From Emticicia sp. 21SJ11W-3 (lineage in GTDB: Bacteria > Bacteroidota > Bacteroidia > Cytophagales > Spirosomataceae): 64,000 bases of DNA. A program made the position numbers and the translations under genes. Location of the stretch: assembly GCF_024138715.1 (NCBI RefSeq), contig NZ_CP092074.1, positions 4,092,001 to 4,156,000 of the forward strand. Reading direction: 5' to 3'. Every line of letters starts with the position of its first letter. Position 1 is the first letter of the stretch. This document shows, piece by piece, positions 26,434-35,418 of the stretch. The notes beneath the pieces were generated by a model. That model did no database searches, was not told the origin of the DNA, and worked only from the letters and a program-made list of their open reading frames with translations.

Positions 26434-28236
26434 ATGTCAGCGCTCATAAATGATTTTGTAGTACGCTTTGCCAACGTAAACGGCACAGGCTCTGCCAGTG
26501 CCAACGGTATGTTTGCCAAGGCTATTTTTAGAATGGGAATCCCCGTTACGCCCAAGAATATTTTCCCATCTAACATTCAGGGGCTACCCACCTGGTATGA
26601 AGTCAGGATTAATGAAAAAGGATACCTGGGCCGCCGTGAAGGCATAGACCTGATGGTATGCGTAAACCCGCAAAGCATGCTGAAAGACGTGCAGAGTGTG
26701 CGCCCCGGCGGCTACTTCATGTATGACAGCACCAAGCCACTTCATAGCGAATATATCAGAGAAGACATTACGTATCTGGGTATTCCATTAATGGATATCT
26801 GCCTGAAACAATATACAGACCCACGCCAGAGGCAATTATTCAAGAACATTATCTACGTTGGCGCGCTTTCTGCCCTGCTTGACATTGAATTTGGCGTGCT
26901 TGAGCAATTACTGGCCGAGCAATTTAAAGGCAAAGAAAAACTGATACCTGCCAACATTCAGGCCTTACAGCTAGGTGTGCAATATGTGCACGAAAACTTC
27001 AATTACCCGCTTGACATAAGAGTAGAACGCCGCGATAAAGTAGGTAACCGCATTATGGTTGATGGCAATGGTGCCTGCGGATTAGGCGCTGTATTTGCCG
27101 GAGCAACCGTGGCGGCGTGGTATCCTATTACGCCTTCTACCTCTGTTGTTGAAAAATTTGAGAAATACGCCAAAAAATTTAGAACCAATAAAGAAACCGG
27201 CGAAAAGAATTATGCCATTGTGCAAGCCGAAGACGAGCTTGCGGCCATAGGCATGGTGATAGGCGCTAACTGGAACGGCGCCAGGTCTTTTACAGCCACC
27301 AGCGGGCCGGGCGTTTCGTTAATGAACGAGTTCTTAGGTTTAGGCTATTTTGCCGAAATACCAGCCGTTTTGATTGACGTGCAACGCACAGGCCCCTCAA
27401 CCGGTATGCCTACCCGCACGCAACAGTCAGACATTACCATTGCGGCCTACGCCTCACACGGCGACACCAAGCACGTATTGCTGTTTCCGAGTAATCCGAA
27501 GGAATGCTTTGAACTGACAGCGGCTGCCTTTGACCTGGCCGAACGCCTGCAAACCCCTATAATGGTACTAACAGACCTTGACCTGGGAATGAACGACCAC
27601 CTGACCGAACCTTTTGAGTGGAACAATGAACGAAAATATGACCGGGGCAAAGTACTGAACGCCCACGACCTGGAGAACATGGGCCGCTTTGGCCGCTATC
27701 TGGATGTAGATGGAGACGGTATCCCTTACAGAACCTATCCGGGTACGCACCCAACCAAGGGTTCGTATTTTACACGGGGTACCTCGCGCGATGAATACGC
27801 CGTATATACCGAAGACGGGGCAGTGTATGTAAGAAACATGGAACGCCTGGAGAAAAAATGGGAAACCGCCAAAACTTTGGTTCCCGCTCCGTATTTCTAT
27901 CAGGAAAAAAACATGAGCCCGCTGGGTGTTATTTTCTTTGGTACATCAACCTACTCCTCAGAAGAAGCCATAGACCTGCTGCGCGAGCAGGAAGTAGTGC
28001 TCGATGCCATGCGCATCAAAGCATTTCCGTTTAGTGAAGAAGTAGAAAGATTTATAGAAGACCACGAAACAGTTTATATAATTGAACAGAACCGCGATGC
28101 ACAGTTACGTTCGCTGCTGATTAATGAACTGGAAATAAATCCAAAAAAACTGATTCGCGTGCTTAATTATGATGGAATGCCCATTACGGCCGCTAAAATT
28201 GTTAATGAAATCAATCAAACGCTTGTACACTCATGA
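26434..28236 (+). CDS. korA: 2-oxoacid:ferredoxin oxidoreductase, fused gamma-alpha subunit
   Basis: A 600-residue fusion. Residues about 1-190 form the gamma domain (VRFANVNGTGSASANGMFAKA, a nucleotide/CoA-type motif); about 205-600 are the alpha subunit (GNGACGLGAVFAGATVAAWYPITPSTSVVE, AIGMVIGANWNGARSFTATSGPGVSLM, TGMPTRTQQSD). With KorB it oxidatively decarboxylates a 2-oxoacid (2-oxoglutarate or pyruvate) to an acyl-CoA, passing electrons to 4Fe-4S clusters. The substrate cannot be fixed by eye. Its stop overlaps the korB start by 4 bp (ATGA), so translation is coupled. It lies 58 bp after the GltD-like gene. Confidence 0.92.
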   Translation: MSALINDFVVRFANVNGTGSASANGMFAKAIFRMGIPVTPKNIFPSNIQGLPTWYEVRINEKGYLGRREGIDLMVCVNPQSMLKDVQSVRPGGYFMYDSTKPLHSEYIREDITYLGIPLMDICLKQYTDPRQRQLFKNIIYVGALSALLDIEFGVLEQLLAEQFKGKEKLIPANIQALQLGVQYVHENFNYPLDIRVERRDKVGNRIMVDGNGACGLGAVFAGATVAAWYPITPSTSVVEKFEKYAKKFRTNKETGEKNYAIVQAEDELAAIGMVIGANWNGARSFTATSGPGVSLMNEFLGLGYFAEIPAVLIDVQRTGPSTGMPTRTQQSDITIAAYASHGDTKHVLLFPSNPKECFELTAAAFDLAERLQTPIMVLTDLDLGMNDHLTEPFEWNNERKYDRGKVLNAHDLENMGRFGRYLDVDGDGIPYRTYPGTHPTKGSYFTRGTSRDEYAVYTEDGAVYVRNMERLEKKWETAKTLVPAPYFYQEKNMSPLGVIFFGTSTYSSEEAIDLLREQEVVLDAMRIKAFPFSEEVERFIEDHETVYIIEQNRDAQLRSLLINELEINPKKLIRVLNYDGMPITAAKIVNEINQTLVHS

Positions 28237-29285
28237 CCTACGTTAGACCTGCCTTCCGGCACCCAAAACTGCCGAAAAACAAAATAAATTATACCAAAAA
28301 AGATTACGAGGGAGCGCTGTCAACCCTTTGTGCAGGCTGTGGGCATGACTCTATCAGCGGCGCTATTATTCAGGCCTGCTTTGAGCTGGCCATTGAGCCG
28401 CATCGCATTGCCAAGTTATCGGGCATTGGTTGTTCATCCAAAACACCTGCTTATTTTTTGGGTAATTCGCATGGCTTTAACTCGGTACACGGCAGAATGC
28501 CTTCAGTAGCAACCGGAGCATACCTGGCTAACCGTGACCTGGTTTATTTTGGTGTATCTGGCGATGGTGACTCTGCCTCTATCGGCATGGGGCAATTTGT
28601 GCATGCTATCCGCCGTAACCTGAATATGGTATATGTGGTAATGAATAACGGTTGCTATGGCCTTACTAAAGGGCAAGACTCTGCCACTGCAGATGCCGGC
28701 TCAATCAGCAAGGCAGGCTCTACCAATCAGTTCAATGCCATTGATCTGGTGGGCTTAGGACTTGAGCTGGGCGCAACGTTTGTGGCCCGCAGTTTTTCGG
28801 GAGATAAAACGCAGTTGATACCTCTCATAAAGGCGGCTATGTCTCACCCGGGCTTTGCTTTAATTGATGTCATTTCTCCATGTGTTACTTTTAATAATAA
28901 TAGTGGTTCCACCAAATCTTATGATTATGTCCGTGAGCATATTGAGGCCACCTCTACTATTGACTTTGTACCTACAATGGAAGAGATTACCACAACTTAT
29001 GACGAAGGCGATAACCAGGAAGTAACCCTGCACGATGGCTCGGTGCTAAACCTGCAAAAGCTGCACCAGGGCTGGAATCCGGAAGATAAACTATCAGCCA
29101 TGACCGCCCTGCAAAATGCCAAAGCCAGTGGCGAAATATTAACAGGCCTTATTTATATTGAACCCAACACCAAAAACCTGCATGAAGTATTAGGCACTAC
29201 AACAAAACCACTAAACGAACTGAAAGAAGACGTACTCTGCCCCGGTGCAGATGCACTGGAGGCATTGAACCAAAGCCTCAGATAA
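28233..29285 (+). CDS. korB: 2-oxoacid:ferredoxin oxidoreductase beta subunit
   Basis: A 350-residue thiamine-diphosphate-binding subunit. Cysteines for the 4Fe-4S cluster are seen in LSTLCAGCGHDSI, GIGCSSKTP and SPCVTFNNNSGSTKSY. The TPP motif is GVSGDGDSASIGMGQFVHA followed by MNNGCYGLTKGQ. KorB performs the decarboxylation and transfers electrons out through its cluster. It is the last gene of the block that begins with pntAA; a clear terminator follows. Confidence 0.93.
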   Translation: MTYVRPAFRHPKLPKNKINYTKKDYEGALSTLCAGCGHDSISGAIIQACFELAIEPHRIAKLSGIGCSSKTPAYFLGNSHGFNSVHGRMPSVATGAYLANRDLVYFGVSGDGDSASIGMGQFVHAIRRNLNMVYVVMNNGCYGLTKGQDSATADAGSISKAGSTNQFNAIDLVGLGLELGATFVARSFSGDKTQLIPLIKAAMSHPGFALIDVISPCVTFNNNSGSTKSYDYVREHIEATSTIDFVPTMEEITTTYDEGDNQEVTLHDGSVLNLQKLHQGWNPEDKLSAMTALQNAKASGEILTGLIYIEPNTKNLHEVLGTTTKPLNELKEDVLCPGADALEALNQSLR

Positions 29286-29301
29286 TACAAACCCTTTCAG
29301 T

Positions 29302-29334
29302 TAGGGCTTATCAAGGTGTAAGCCCTATTTTTTT
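29302..29334 (+). terminator. Terminator after korB
   Basis: TAGGGCTTA (29302-29310) / TAAGCCCTA (29319-29327) stem with an 8-nt loop and a T7 tract, 16 bp after the korB stop. It ends the pnt/kor block. Confidence 0.88.
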
Positions 29335-29369
29335 GCATCGATAAATTCAACCTGTTTACCAACAAACCT

Positions 29370-29879
29370 ATGAAAACCTCAACGCACACATTTTTTGTGT
29401 TTACATTATTAGCTTTGGGTCTGTTTATGAATCAAGCTGCTAAAGCGCAAGCCGGCAAAGCCACGCTGAACGATGTAGCCTTTATGCATGGGCATTGGCA
29501 GGGCGCATTCAACGGCGGCCCTATTGAAGCGTTCTGGGCTAAGCCTGCCGGCGACAACCTGACGGGCTTTATCAGGATGATGAAAGATGAAAAAGTGACC
29601 ATGTATGAAATGCTCATTTTTGAACAGACCGAAAACGGCCCCGTTGTATTGGTAAAGCACTTTAAACCCGGCCTGATAGCTATAGAAGAAAAAGAGGTAT
29701 CAGACAGGTACCGGTTCATTGAGTCAAAAAAAGACTGGGCTTTATTTGAAAAACAAGATGGTTCGATCAGAATTATCTATGAAAAACGTGGCCCTAGCCA
29801 ATTGGTGATTCAGCGAGGCAAACAGGAAAACGGCAACTGGACTTTCGCCGATTTGTTTGTATTTAATGCCGTTAAATGA
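29370..29879 (+). CDS. DUF6265-type secreted protein
   Basis: A 169-residue protein with a signal peptide (cleavage near AAKAQ-A, residue 27) and a single domain resembling DUF6265: FMHGHWQGAFNGGPIEAFWAKPAGDNLTGFIRMMKD, YEMLIFEQTENGPVVLVKHF and the C-terminal strand WTFADLFVFNAV. Family members are exported Bacteroidota proteins of unknown function. The gene stands between two strong terminators, so it is probably transcribed alone. Confidence 0.78.
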   Translation: MKTSTHTFFVFTLLALGLFMNQAAKAQAGKATLNDVAFMHGHWQGAFNGGPIEAFWAKPAGDNLTGFIRMMKDEKVTMYEMLIFEQTENGPVVLVKHFKPGLIAIEEKEVSDRYRFIESKKDWALFEKQDGSIRIIYEKRGPSQLVIQRGKQENGNWTFADLFVFNAVK

Positions 29880-29899
29880 CCAACCCATACTTTACTACG

Positions 29900-29942
29900 C
29901 AAGAAAAGCCTTTTGAAGGTGTACTCCAAAAGGCTTTTCTTG
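29900..29942. terminator. Bidirectional terminator (15-bp perfect stem)
   Basis: CAAGAAAAGCCTTTT / AAAAGGCTTTTCTTG at 29900-29914 and 29928-29942 with a 13-nt loop, between convergent genes. Confidence 0.88.
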
Positions 29943-29955
29943 TTACTGAAAGACT

Positions 29956-32055
29956 TCAACCTTTCATAAAACGTATCAGCAGAATTTCGGCCATTAAAAA
30001 AGCCAGGGCGAGCATTATGCAGTATTTCCAGAGTGGTGTACCTACATTATTTTCACGGAAAGTTTTCACAAAATCGCCATCCAGCAGATTATCAAAAACA
30101 GTTACATTTTTTTGCCCTGCAAAGAAGTTTTTCAGTTCTTCAGGCGTATAAAATTCCATTTTAGATTCCTCATTGTCATGGTTCAATGCCAGCATTTTTT
30201 CTGTTTTACCATCAAGCTGCAACTCATAATACCCCGACTCCAGCAATTGGTTGTCCGTCAGTTGGCTCGACTTTGGCAATTCAAGCGTTAATTCATTGCC
30301 ATTAATCCGCTGTACCGGAATAATCTCCATGTTATTGGTTCTCCCTTCGGTGGCTATGCTCTTCAGTTTATAAGTGGCATTTTTCTTTCCATCGGGTACA
30401 TCAATCGTAATGCTGCCTTCACTAAAATTATAAGCTGCCCTTTCACGCCTTACGCTCATAGAGGCTATCTTAAACATAGTAGGCACAAAAAAAGCGTGTT
30501 CGGCAAAGTTACCGTAGTTTCTTTCAAGCGGGGATGCAGACAAATATACCCGGCCCGATGCCGCATTAGTAGCCGTAATAAAATTTTGCTGGTTTTTGAA
30601 CGTCAATATTTTCTCTCCAATGCCAGACCACCTCAGCACCGGTTGCATAACAGGCGAATTGGTTACACCCTGCAAGGTAGTTCGTTCAAACACATCAGCA
30701 AAAAACGGATTCCGTCTATCCGGCTCTGCCACAGGCAACTGGCTTTGAGGTAACGGCGGCTGCCTCACAACAGTTATGCTGTTGATTCCGAAACCACTCA
30801 GCAATTGACCGTACTCCTCAGCATCGGGGTTTGCCGGCGGGAAAATCATTAGACTACCACCCCTGCGCACAAATTCTTCCAGACTTGCCCTGAAACTGCC
30901 GTTAATATGCTCAACCCCTTCTACCACAATCAGATTTGCATTTTTAAACTGGCCTACATCAACATTATTGGCACTGTAGGCTCTGTAAGAAAAGAGGCTG
31001 TCGTTTTCAAAAACTTTTTCAATATAATCGGCGGCGCTGCGTTGTTCATACAAATGCAAAACCTGAATAACGGGCGACGCATCCAGCACAAAATAGTAAT
31101 CATTATCAAACGTAACAGGCTGGTCATCAAAAGACACCCGACCTTTATGAAAACCCTTGCTTTTTACAGTAAAGTTAAAAGTTGCAGTAGCCGAGCTGTT
31201 AGGGGCAATGTCAACCGAGGCCGTTGAGGCCTGGGTATCATCTATAAAGAGCTTTACAGGCAGTTTTTCTACCTCATTATCGCCCGAATTAAATACCTTC
31301 ACAAACAGTACATTGTTTTGCATTTCTCTGATAAACGGAGAGGCCAGCCAGACCGAATCGACGAACACATTCTGAGATGCCTTACCCCGAACAGGCACCA
31401 GAAACAGCTTGTCAAGCGAATCGGTTTTAATGTTTTTCAGGTTTCCGGCCGTACTCTTCTGAAAATCAGAAAACCAGAAAAACTGGTTACCTGCGCTGGC
31501 ATTGTGCTTTTGCGCCAGGCTTCGCTGGCGTTTATACACATTTTCTAAAGTACGCGGGTTTGGCGACAACCCCACAGACGTGAGCCTGTCTTTTATTTTG
31601 GTTGTATTGGTTACGGTCTGGTCGTCGCCGGAGAAATCGTTAGTAACTAATTGCACATTGGGCGACTGACTGAAAAGTGTCAGTAACTCGTCTATTTTTG
31701 TAATGGCCAAGTCAAGATACCTTTTGTTTTCTGTTGTATTCTGCATACTCAAAGAGTTATCAAGATACAAACTGGTTACCCCCAAACCAGTTGAGCTATT
31801 GGCAGCGGCATTTTTAGCAGGCAGAAAAGGCTGGGCAAAAGCCAGAGCCAGAAAAACCAAAAACAACACCCTTGCAGCCAGTATAAGCCATTGCTTCAAC
31901 CGCCTGAAAGAGCTTGTCTCAGATTCAACCACTTTCAGAAAAGCCACATTGGTAAAAAACACCTTTTTTGTGCGCCTGAAGTTAAATAGATGAATAATGA
32001 TTGGTATCGAGATAGCCAATAAACCCCACAAAAAAGACGGAAAGATAAACTGCAT
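29956..32055 (-). CDS. BatA-domain membrane protein
   Basis: A 699-residue protein with an N-terminal BatA/aerotolerance-regulator domain: MQFIFPSFLWGLLAISIPIIIHLFNFRRTKKVFFTNVAFL, then a second helix ARVLFLVFLALAFAQPFLP (about 61-79). A von Willebrand-like segment (LYLDNSLSMQN), a large extracytoplasmic part with a glutamine-amidotransferase-like stretch (VRRGGSLMIFPPANPD) and a C-terminal helix (CIMLALAFLMAEILLIRF) follow. Such proteins are common in Bacteroidota near Bat or MoxR operons, though none is adjacent. The role in envelope stress is an inference from the family; the mechanism is unknown. Confidence 0.86.
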   Translation of the reverse strand: MQFIFPSFLWGLLAISIPIIIHLFNFRRTKKVFFTNVAFLKVVESETSSFRRLKQWLILAARVLFLVFLALAFAQPFLPAKNAAANSSTGLGVTSLYLDNSLSMQNTTENKRYLDLAITKIDELLTLFSQSPNVQLVTNDFSGDDQTVTNTTKIKDRLTSVGLSPNPRTLENVYKRQRSLAQKHNASAGNQFFWFSDFQKSTAGNLKNIKTDSLDKLFLVPVRGKASQNVFVDSVWLASPFIREMQNNVLFVKVFNSGDNEVEKLPVKLFIDDTQASTASVDIAPNSSATATFNFTVKSKGFHKGRVSFDDQPVTFDNDYYFVLDASPVIQVLHLYEQRSAADYIEKVFENDSLFSYRAYSANNVDVGQFKNANLIVVEGVEHINGSFRASLEEFVRRGGSLMIFPPANPDAEEYGQLLSGFGINSITVVRQPPLPQSQLPVAEPDRRNPFFADVFERTTLQGVTNSPVMQPVLRWSGIGEKILTFKNQQNFITATNAASGRVYLSASPLERNYGNFAEHAFFVPTMFKIASMSVRRERAAYNFSEGSITIDVPDGKKNATYKLKSIATEGRTNNMEIIPVQRINGNELTLELPKSSQLTDNQLLESGYYELQLDGKTEKMLALNHDNEESKMEFYTPEELKNFFAGQKNVTVFDNLLDGDFVKTFRENNVGTPLWKYCIMLALAFLMAEILLIRFMKG

Positions 32056-32271
32056 ATAATCAAGCCCTGAGGGTATATCTTTTTAATTTTAATTATTAAA
32101 CGTAAAAGTGCTAAAATCCTTTCAATGTTTTTACTGATATTTTAGTTGCTTTTCAGCTCATGTCTTATTTGCGCCGGAATAGGTGCCTCAGGGCAAATTA
32201 TGCGTTGCTCAATTTATGGTAAATCTGCTTTTCAAATATCCAATCGCATTAGCAAACTTAACAAAATCAAC

Positions 32272-32279
32272 TAATTTTG
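32272..32279 (+). promoter_or_regulatory. -7 box of the S9 peptidase gene
   Basis: TAATTTTG, 26 bp before the ATG at 32306. It supports 32306 as the start, because the longer frame from 32183 would begin upstream of the promoter. Confidence 0.5.
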
Positions 32280-32305
32280 TCAAAACTTATTACACCCTGA
32301 TACAC

Positions 32306-34657
32306 ATGAAAAAACACTTCATCCTGTTAGCAGTTTTATTTTGTTCTTTAACCACAAAAGCGCAGCTCACTGTCGAAAAAATTATGCAGGAGCCCTATAA
32401 ATGGATAGGTACTTCGCCAGGCAATATCTTCTGGTCAGAAGATTCGAAAACCATTTATTTTTCGTGGAACCCTGATAAAAACAAGAGTGATTCATTGTAC
32501 AAAATAGTGCTTCCAGACAAAACACCTTTAAAAGTTACCCCAAAAGAAAGAAGAAGCCTGCCGTCTCAACAAGGCACTTACAACAAAGACTATTCATTAA
32601 AGGTATATGAAAAACAGGGAGAATTATACCTTTTATATACCAATACCCAAAAAATAAAACAATTAACCAGCACCATTGAGCGTGAGGCAGGCCCGTATTT
32701 CAGTGGCGATGAAACCAAAATTATATTCACCAAAAGTGGGAATCTTTTCAGCCTGAATCTGGCCGATGGCATGATTTCTCAACTATCAAATTTTATTGTT
32801 GGTAATAAAAAAGCAGAAGCCAGGCTGAACGAAGAAGAAAAATGGTTAAAGAACGACCAGATTGCCTTGTTTGAGATTCTGAAAGAACGAAAGGAAAAGA
32901 AGGACCTAACCGAAAAAAATGCAAAAGCAGATTTGGCCAAAAGACCAAAAGAGATTTATCTGGAGGGCAAAAATCTGGAAACCCCGATGGTAAGTCCAGA
33001 CTTACGGTTCATAACTTATCGGCTTTCAACTCCGGCAGTTGGTGCCAAAAACACCATTGTGCCTAGCTATGTAACTGAATCTGGTTTTACTGAGGATATT
33101 CCTGCCCGCACAAAAGTGGGCAGCCCCATGAGCAGCTATGAGAGCTACATTTATGACACTAAAAAAGATACGGTGTATCAGATAAGCACAAAAGACCTGG
33201 CCGGCATAACGCAACAGCCCGAGTTTTTGAAAGATTATCCTAAAAAAGACACAACCAGAAAAAAACAGGCCGACCGCAAGGTGATTGTAGTTGGGCCGAG
33301 GTGGTCAGACAACGGAACGCAGGCTGTGGTGGTGGTTCGGTCGTTCGACAACAAAGACCGTTGGATAATGCTTCTGAATGCCGAAACCGGTAAATTGAAG
33401 TTACTTGACCGCCAGCACGATGAAGCATGGATTGGCGGCCCCGGCGTCGGATTCACACTAAGTGTGGGTAATCTGGATTGGATTGACGACCAGACTATCT
33501 TTTTTCAGTCTGAGGCTGATGGTTACTCGCATTTATATACCCTTAATGTAATTACAGGTGAGAAGAAACAACTGACCTCAGGTAAATTTGAGATTCAGCA
33601 GGCACAGCTTTCTAAAGATAAACAATGGTTTTATCTAACCACAAACGAGGTGCATCCGGGTGAAACCCACTTATACAAAATGGCTGTTGCAGGCGGAGAA
33701 CGCATCAGAATAACCAACCTGACAGGTGGTAATGAAGTTACGCTTTCGCCCGATGAGAAAACCATAGCCCTGCGGTATTCTTATATGAACAAGCCCTGGG
33801 AATTATATGTGCAGGATAACGCTCCGGCGGCCAAAGCTGAGCAGGTAACGCATTCTCTTACCGATGAGTTTAAGGCTTATGCCTGGAAAGAACCCCAGAT
33901 AATTACCTTTAAAGCCCGCGACGGCGTTGATATTTATGCCCGTATATATGAGCCTGCCAAAAAGCTGAAAAACAAAAAGGCAGTGATATTTGTACACGGC
34001 GCGGGGTATTTGCAAAATGTACATAAATGGTGGAGCCAGTATTTCCGTGAGTATATGTTCCATAACCTGTTGGTTGATAAAGGTTATACCGTTTTGGATA
34101 TTGACTACCGCGCCAGTGCCGGATACGGACGTGATGTACGGACGGGTATTTATCGTTTTATGGGAGGTAAAGACTTGACAGACCATGTTGATGGCGCCAA
34201 ACTTCTGACAGAAAAATATGGCATTGACCCTAAGAAAATTGGTATCTACGGTGGGTCTTATGGTGGGTTTATTACCCTGATGGCCATGTTTACTACACCT
34301 GATGTTTTTGCCGCAGGTGCCGCCCTGAGACCAGTAACCGACTGGGCCGCGTATAATCATGGCTATACGGCCAACATTCTGAACGAGCCACAGACAGACA
34401 GCCTGGCGTACCGTAAAAGCTCGCCTATCTACCATGCCGCAGGCCTGAAAGGCCATTTACTTATCTGCCACGGAATGGTTGACGTGAACGTTCACATACA
34501 GGATTCTTACCGGCTTGTACAGAGATTAATAGAACTGAAAAAGGAAAACTGGGAGATGGCAAGCTACCCGATGGAAGACCACGGTTTTGTAGAACCCACC
34601 AGCTGGATGGATGAGTATAAAAGAATACTGAAACTGTTTGAAGAACGATTGAAATAA
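32306..34657 (+). CDS. S9 family peptidase (prolyl oligopeptidase / DPP-IV type)
   Basis: A 783-residue secreted serine peptidase from the ATG at 32306, which gives a signal peptide (MKKHFILLAVLFCSLTTKA-Q). The N-terminal two thirds form a beta-propeller (repeats such as SEDSKTIYFSWNPDK, SPDLRFITYRLS, SPDEKTIALRYSY); the C-terminal alpha/beta hydrolase carries Ser651 in YGGSYGGF, Asp726 in GMVDVNVH and His759 in EDHGFV. Such enzymes remove dipeptides or cleave after proline in imported peptides. Unlike most, the propeller has a long charged insertion (about 165-260). Monocistronic. Confidence 0.9.
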   Translation: MKKHFILLAVLFCSLTTKAQLTVEKIMQEPYKWIGTSPGNIFWSEDSKTIYFSWNPDKNKSDSLYKIVLPDKTPLKVTPKERRSLPSQQGTYNKDYSLKVYEKQGELYLLYTNTQKIKQLTSTIEREAGPYFSGDETKIIFTKSGNLFSLNLADGMISQLSNFIVGNKKAEARLNEEEKWLKNDQIALFEILKERKEKKDLTEKNAKADLAKRPKEIYLEGKNLETPMVSPDLRFITYRLSTPAVGAKNTIVPSYVTESGFTEDIPARTKVGSPMSSYESYIYDTKKDTVYQISTKDLAGITQQPEFLKDYPKKDTTRKKQADRKVIVVGPRWSDNGTQAVVVVRSFDNKDRWIMLLNAETGKLKLLDRQHDEAWIGGPGVGFTLSVGNLDWIDDQTIFFQSEADGYSHLYTLNVITGEKKQLTSGKFEIQQAQLSKDKQWFYLTTNEVHPGETHLYKMAVAGGERIRITNLTGGNEVTLSPDEKTIALRYSYMNKPWELYVQDNAPAAKAEQVTHSLTDEFKAYAWKEPQIITFKARDGVDIYARIYEPAKKLKNKKAVIFVHGAGYLQNVHKWWSQYFREYMFHNLLVDKGYTVLDIDYRASAGYGRDVRTGIYRFMGGKDLTDHVDGAKLLTEKYGIDPKKIGIYGGSYGGFITLMAMFTTPDVFAAGAALRPVTDWAAYNHGYTANILNEPQTDSLAYRKSSPIYHAAGLKGHLLICHGMVDVNVHIQDSYRLVQRLIELKKENWEMASYPMEDHGFVEPTSWMDEYKRILKLFEERLK

Positions 34658-34665
34658 TGAGTTTG

Positions 34666-34690
34666 AGGGTGTCGGAAACGGCACCCTTTT
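34666..34690 (+). terminator. Terminator after the S9 peptidase gene
   Basis: GGGTGTCG / CGGCACCC hairpin with a GAAA tetraloop and a T-rich tail; it also overlaps the end of the convergent pnuC gene region. Confidence 0.75.
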
Positions 34691-35342
34691 ATTTTGCCTT
34701 TCTGAATTCTTTTGTCCAGCTCATGGCGCCCAAAAGCGCGATTACACAGAAAACAGCATATAACAAAGAATACAACTTTACATCTTTCACAAAGTACATA
34801 TAGGTGCTTATAATATCTACCCCTAACCACACCCACCATGACTCCACTTTTTTACGAATTAAAAGAAATGTGGCAAAAATGCTCATAATGGTTGTAAAGG
34901 AGTCCATATATGGAAAAGCGCTGGGCATGCTGAAAACCATCGGTAACCACTCATGCAGTTTGCTGGCAAATGTACCCAGCAACAAGGTTCCTGCCAGGCC
35001 TATCAAAGATAACAAACCAAATTGCTGAATTGACAACTGGCTGATTCTCAATTCATTTTTCCGGTTAGCCTCTTCCTGCCTGGGGTATTTCCATTGCCAG
35101 AAACCTATCAGGTTGGTAATAAAAAAAAACACCTGCAGAAACATATCGGGGTATAGCTGAATCTGATAAAACATAATAAATGCCAACACCACGTTAGCCA
35201 ACCCCACCACCCAGCTCCAGACGTTTTCGCGCGCTGAAAGAATAACGGCAACCAAACCTGTAACGGTAGCGTAAAACTCAAGATAACTCATTTTTACGCC
35301 CAGAAGCTCAAAGAAAATATTATTGATATCAAAAAAATCCAT
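34689..35342 (-). CDS. pnuC: PnuC-family nicotinamide/thiamine-type vitamin transporter
   Basis: About 217 residues from the ATG at 35342 (35348 is also possible). Seven or so transmembrane helices with the PnuC signature NVWSWVVGLANVVLAF and the conserved FWQWKYPRQEE loop; the WVWLGVDIISTYMYFVKD segment is also characteristic. PnuC proteins let nicotinamide riboside (or thiamine, riboflavin) diffuse in, trapped by a kinase. No NadR or thiamine kinase and no TPP-type leader sits nearby, so the vitamin cannot be named. Confidence 0.87.
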   Translation of the reverse strand: MDFFDINNIFFELLGVKMSYLEFYATVTGLVAVILSARENVWSWVVGLANVVLAFIMFYQIQLYPDMFLQVFFFITNLIGFWQWKYPRQEEANRKNELRISQLSIQQFGLLSLIGLAGTLLLGTFASKLHEWLPMVFSMPSAFPYMDSFTTIMSIFATFLLIRKKVESWWVWLGVDIISTYMYFVKDVKLYSLLYAVFCVIALLGAMSWTKEFRKAK

Positions 35343-35418
35343 TAGCACCTATTTTTAGGCAAGATAAGCCCGCAACTTGAAAAACGAATCACACCGGGGC
35401 TATTTTCTGTAAATTTGG

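Noticed and set aside
32183-32305. Longer start of the S9 peptidase
   Set aside because: The predicted promoter box (32272-32279) lies within this extension, and the ATG at 32306 opens a clean signal peptide.
34689-35342. TPP riboswitch or thiamine link for the PnuC-like gene
   Set aside because: No THI-box-like motif is visible upstream, and no thiamine or NAD kinase gene is adjacent, so the substrate is left open.
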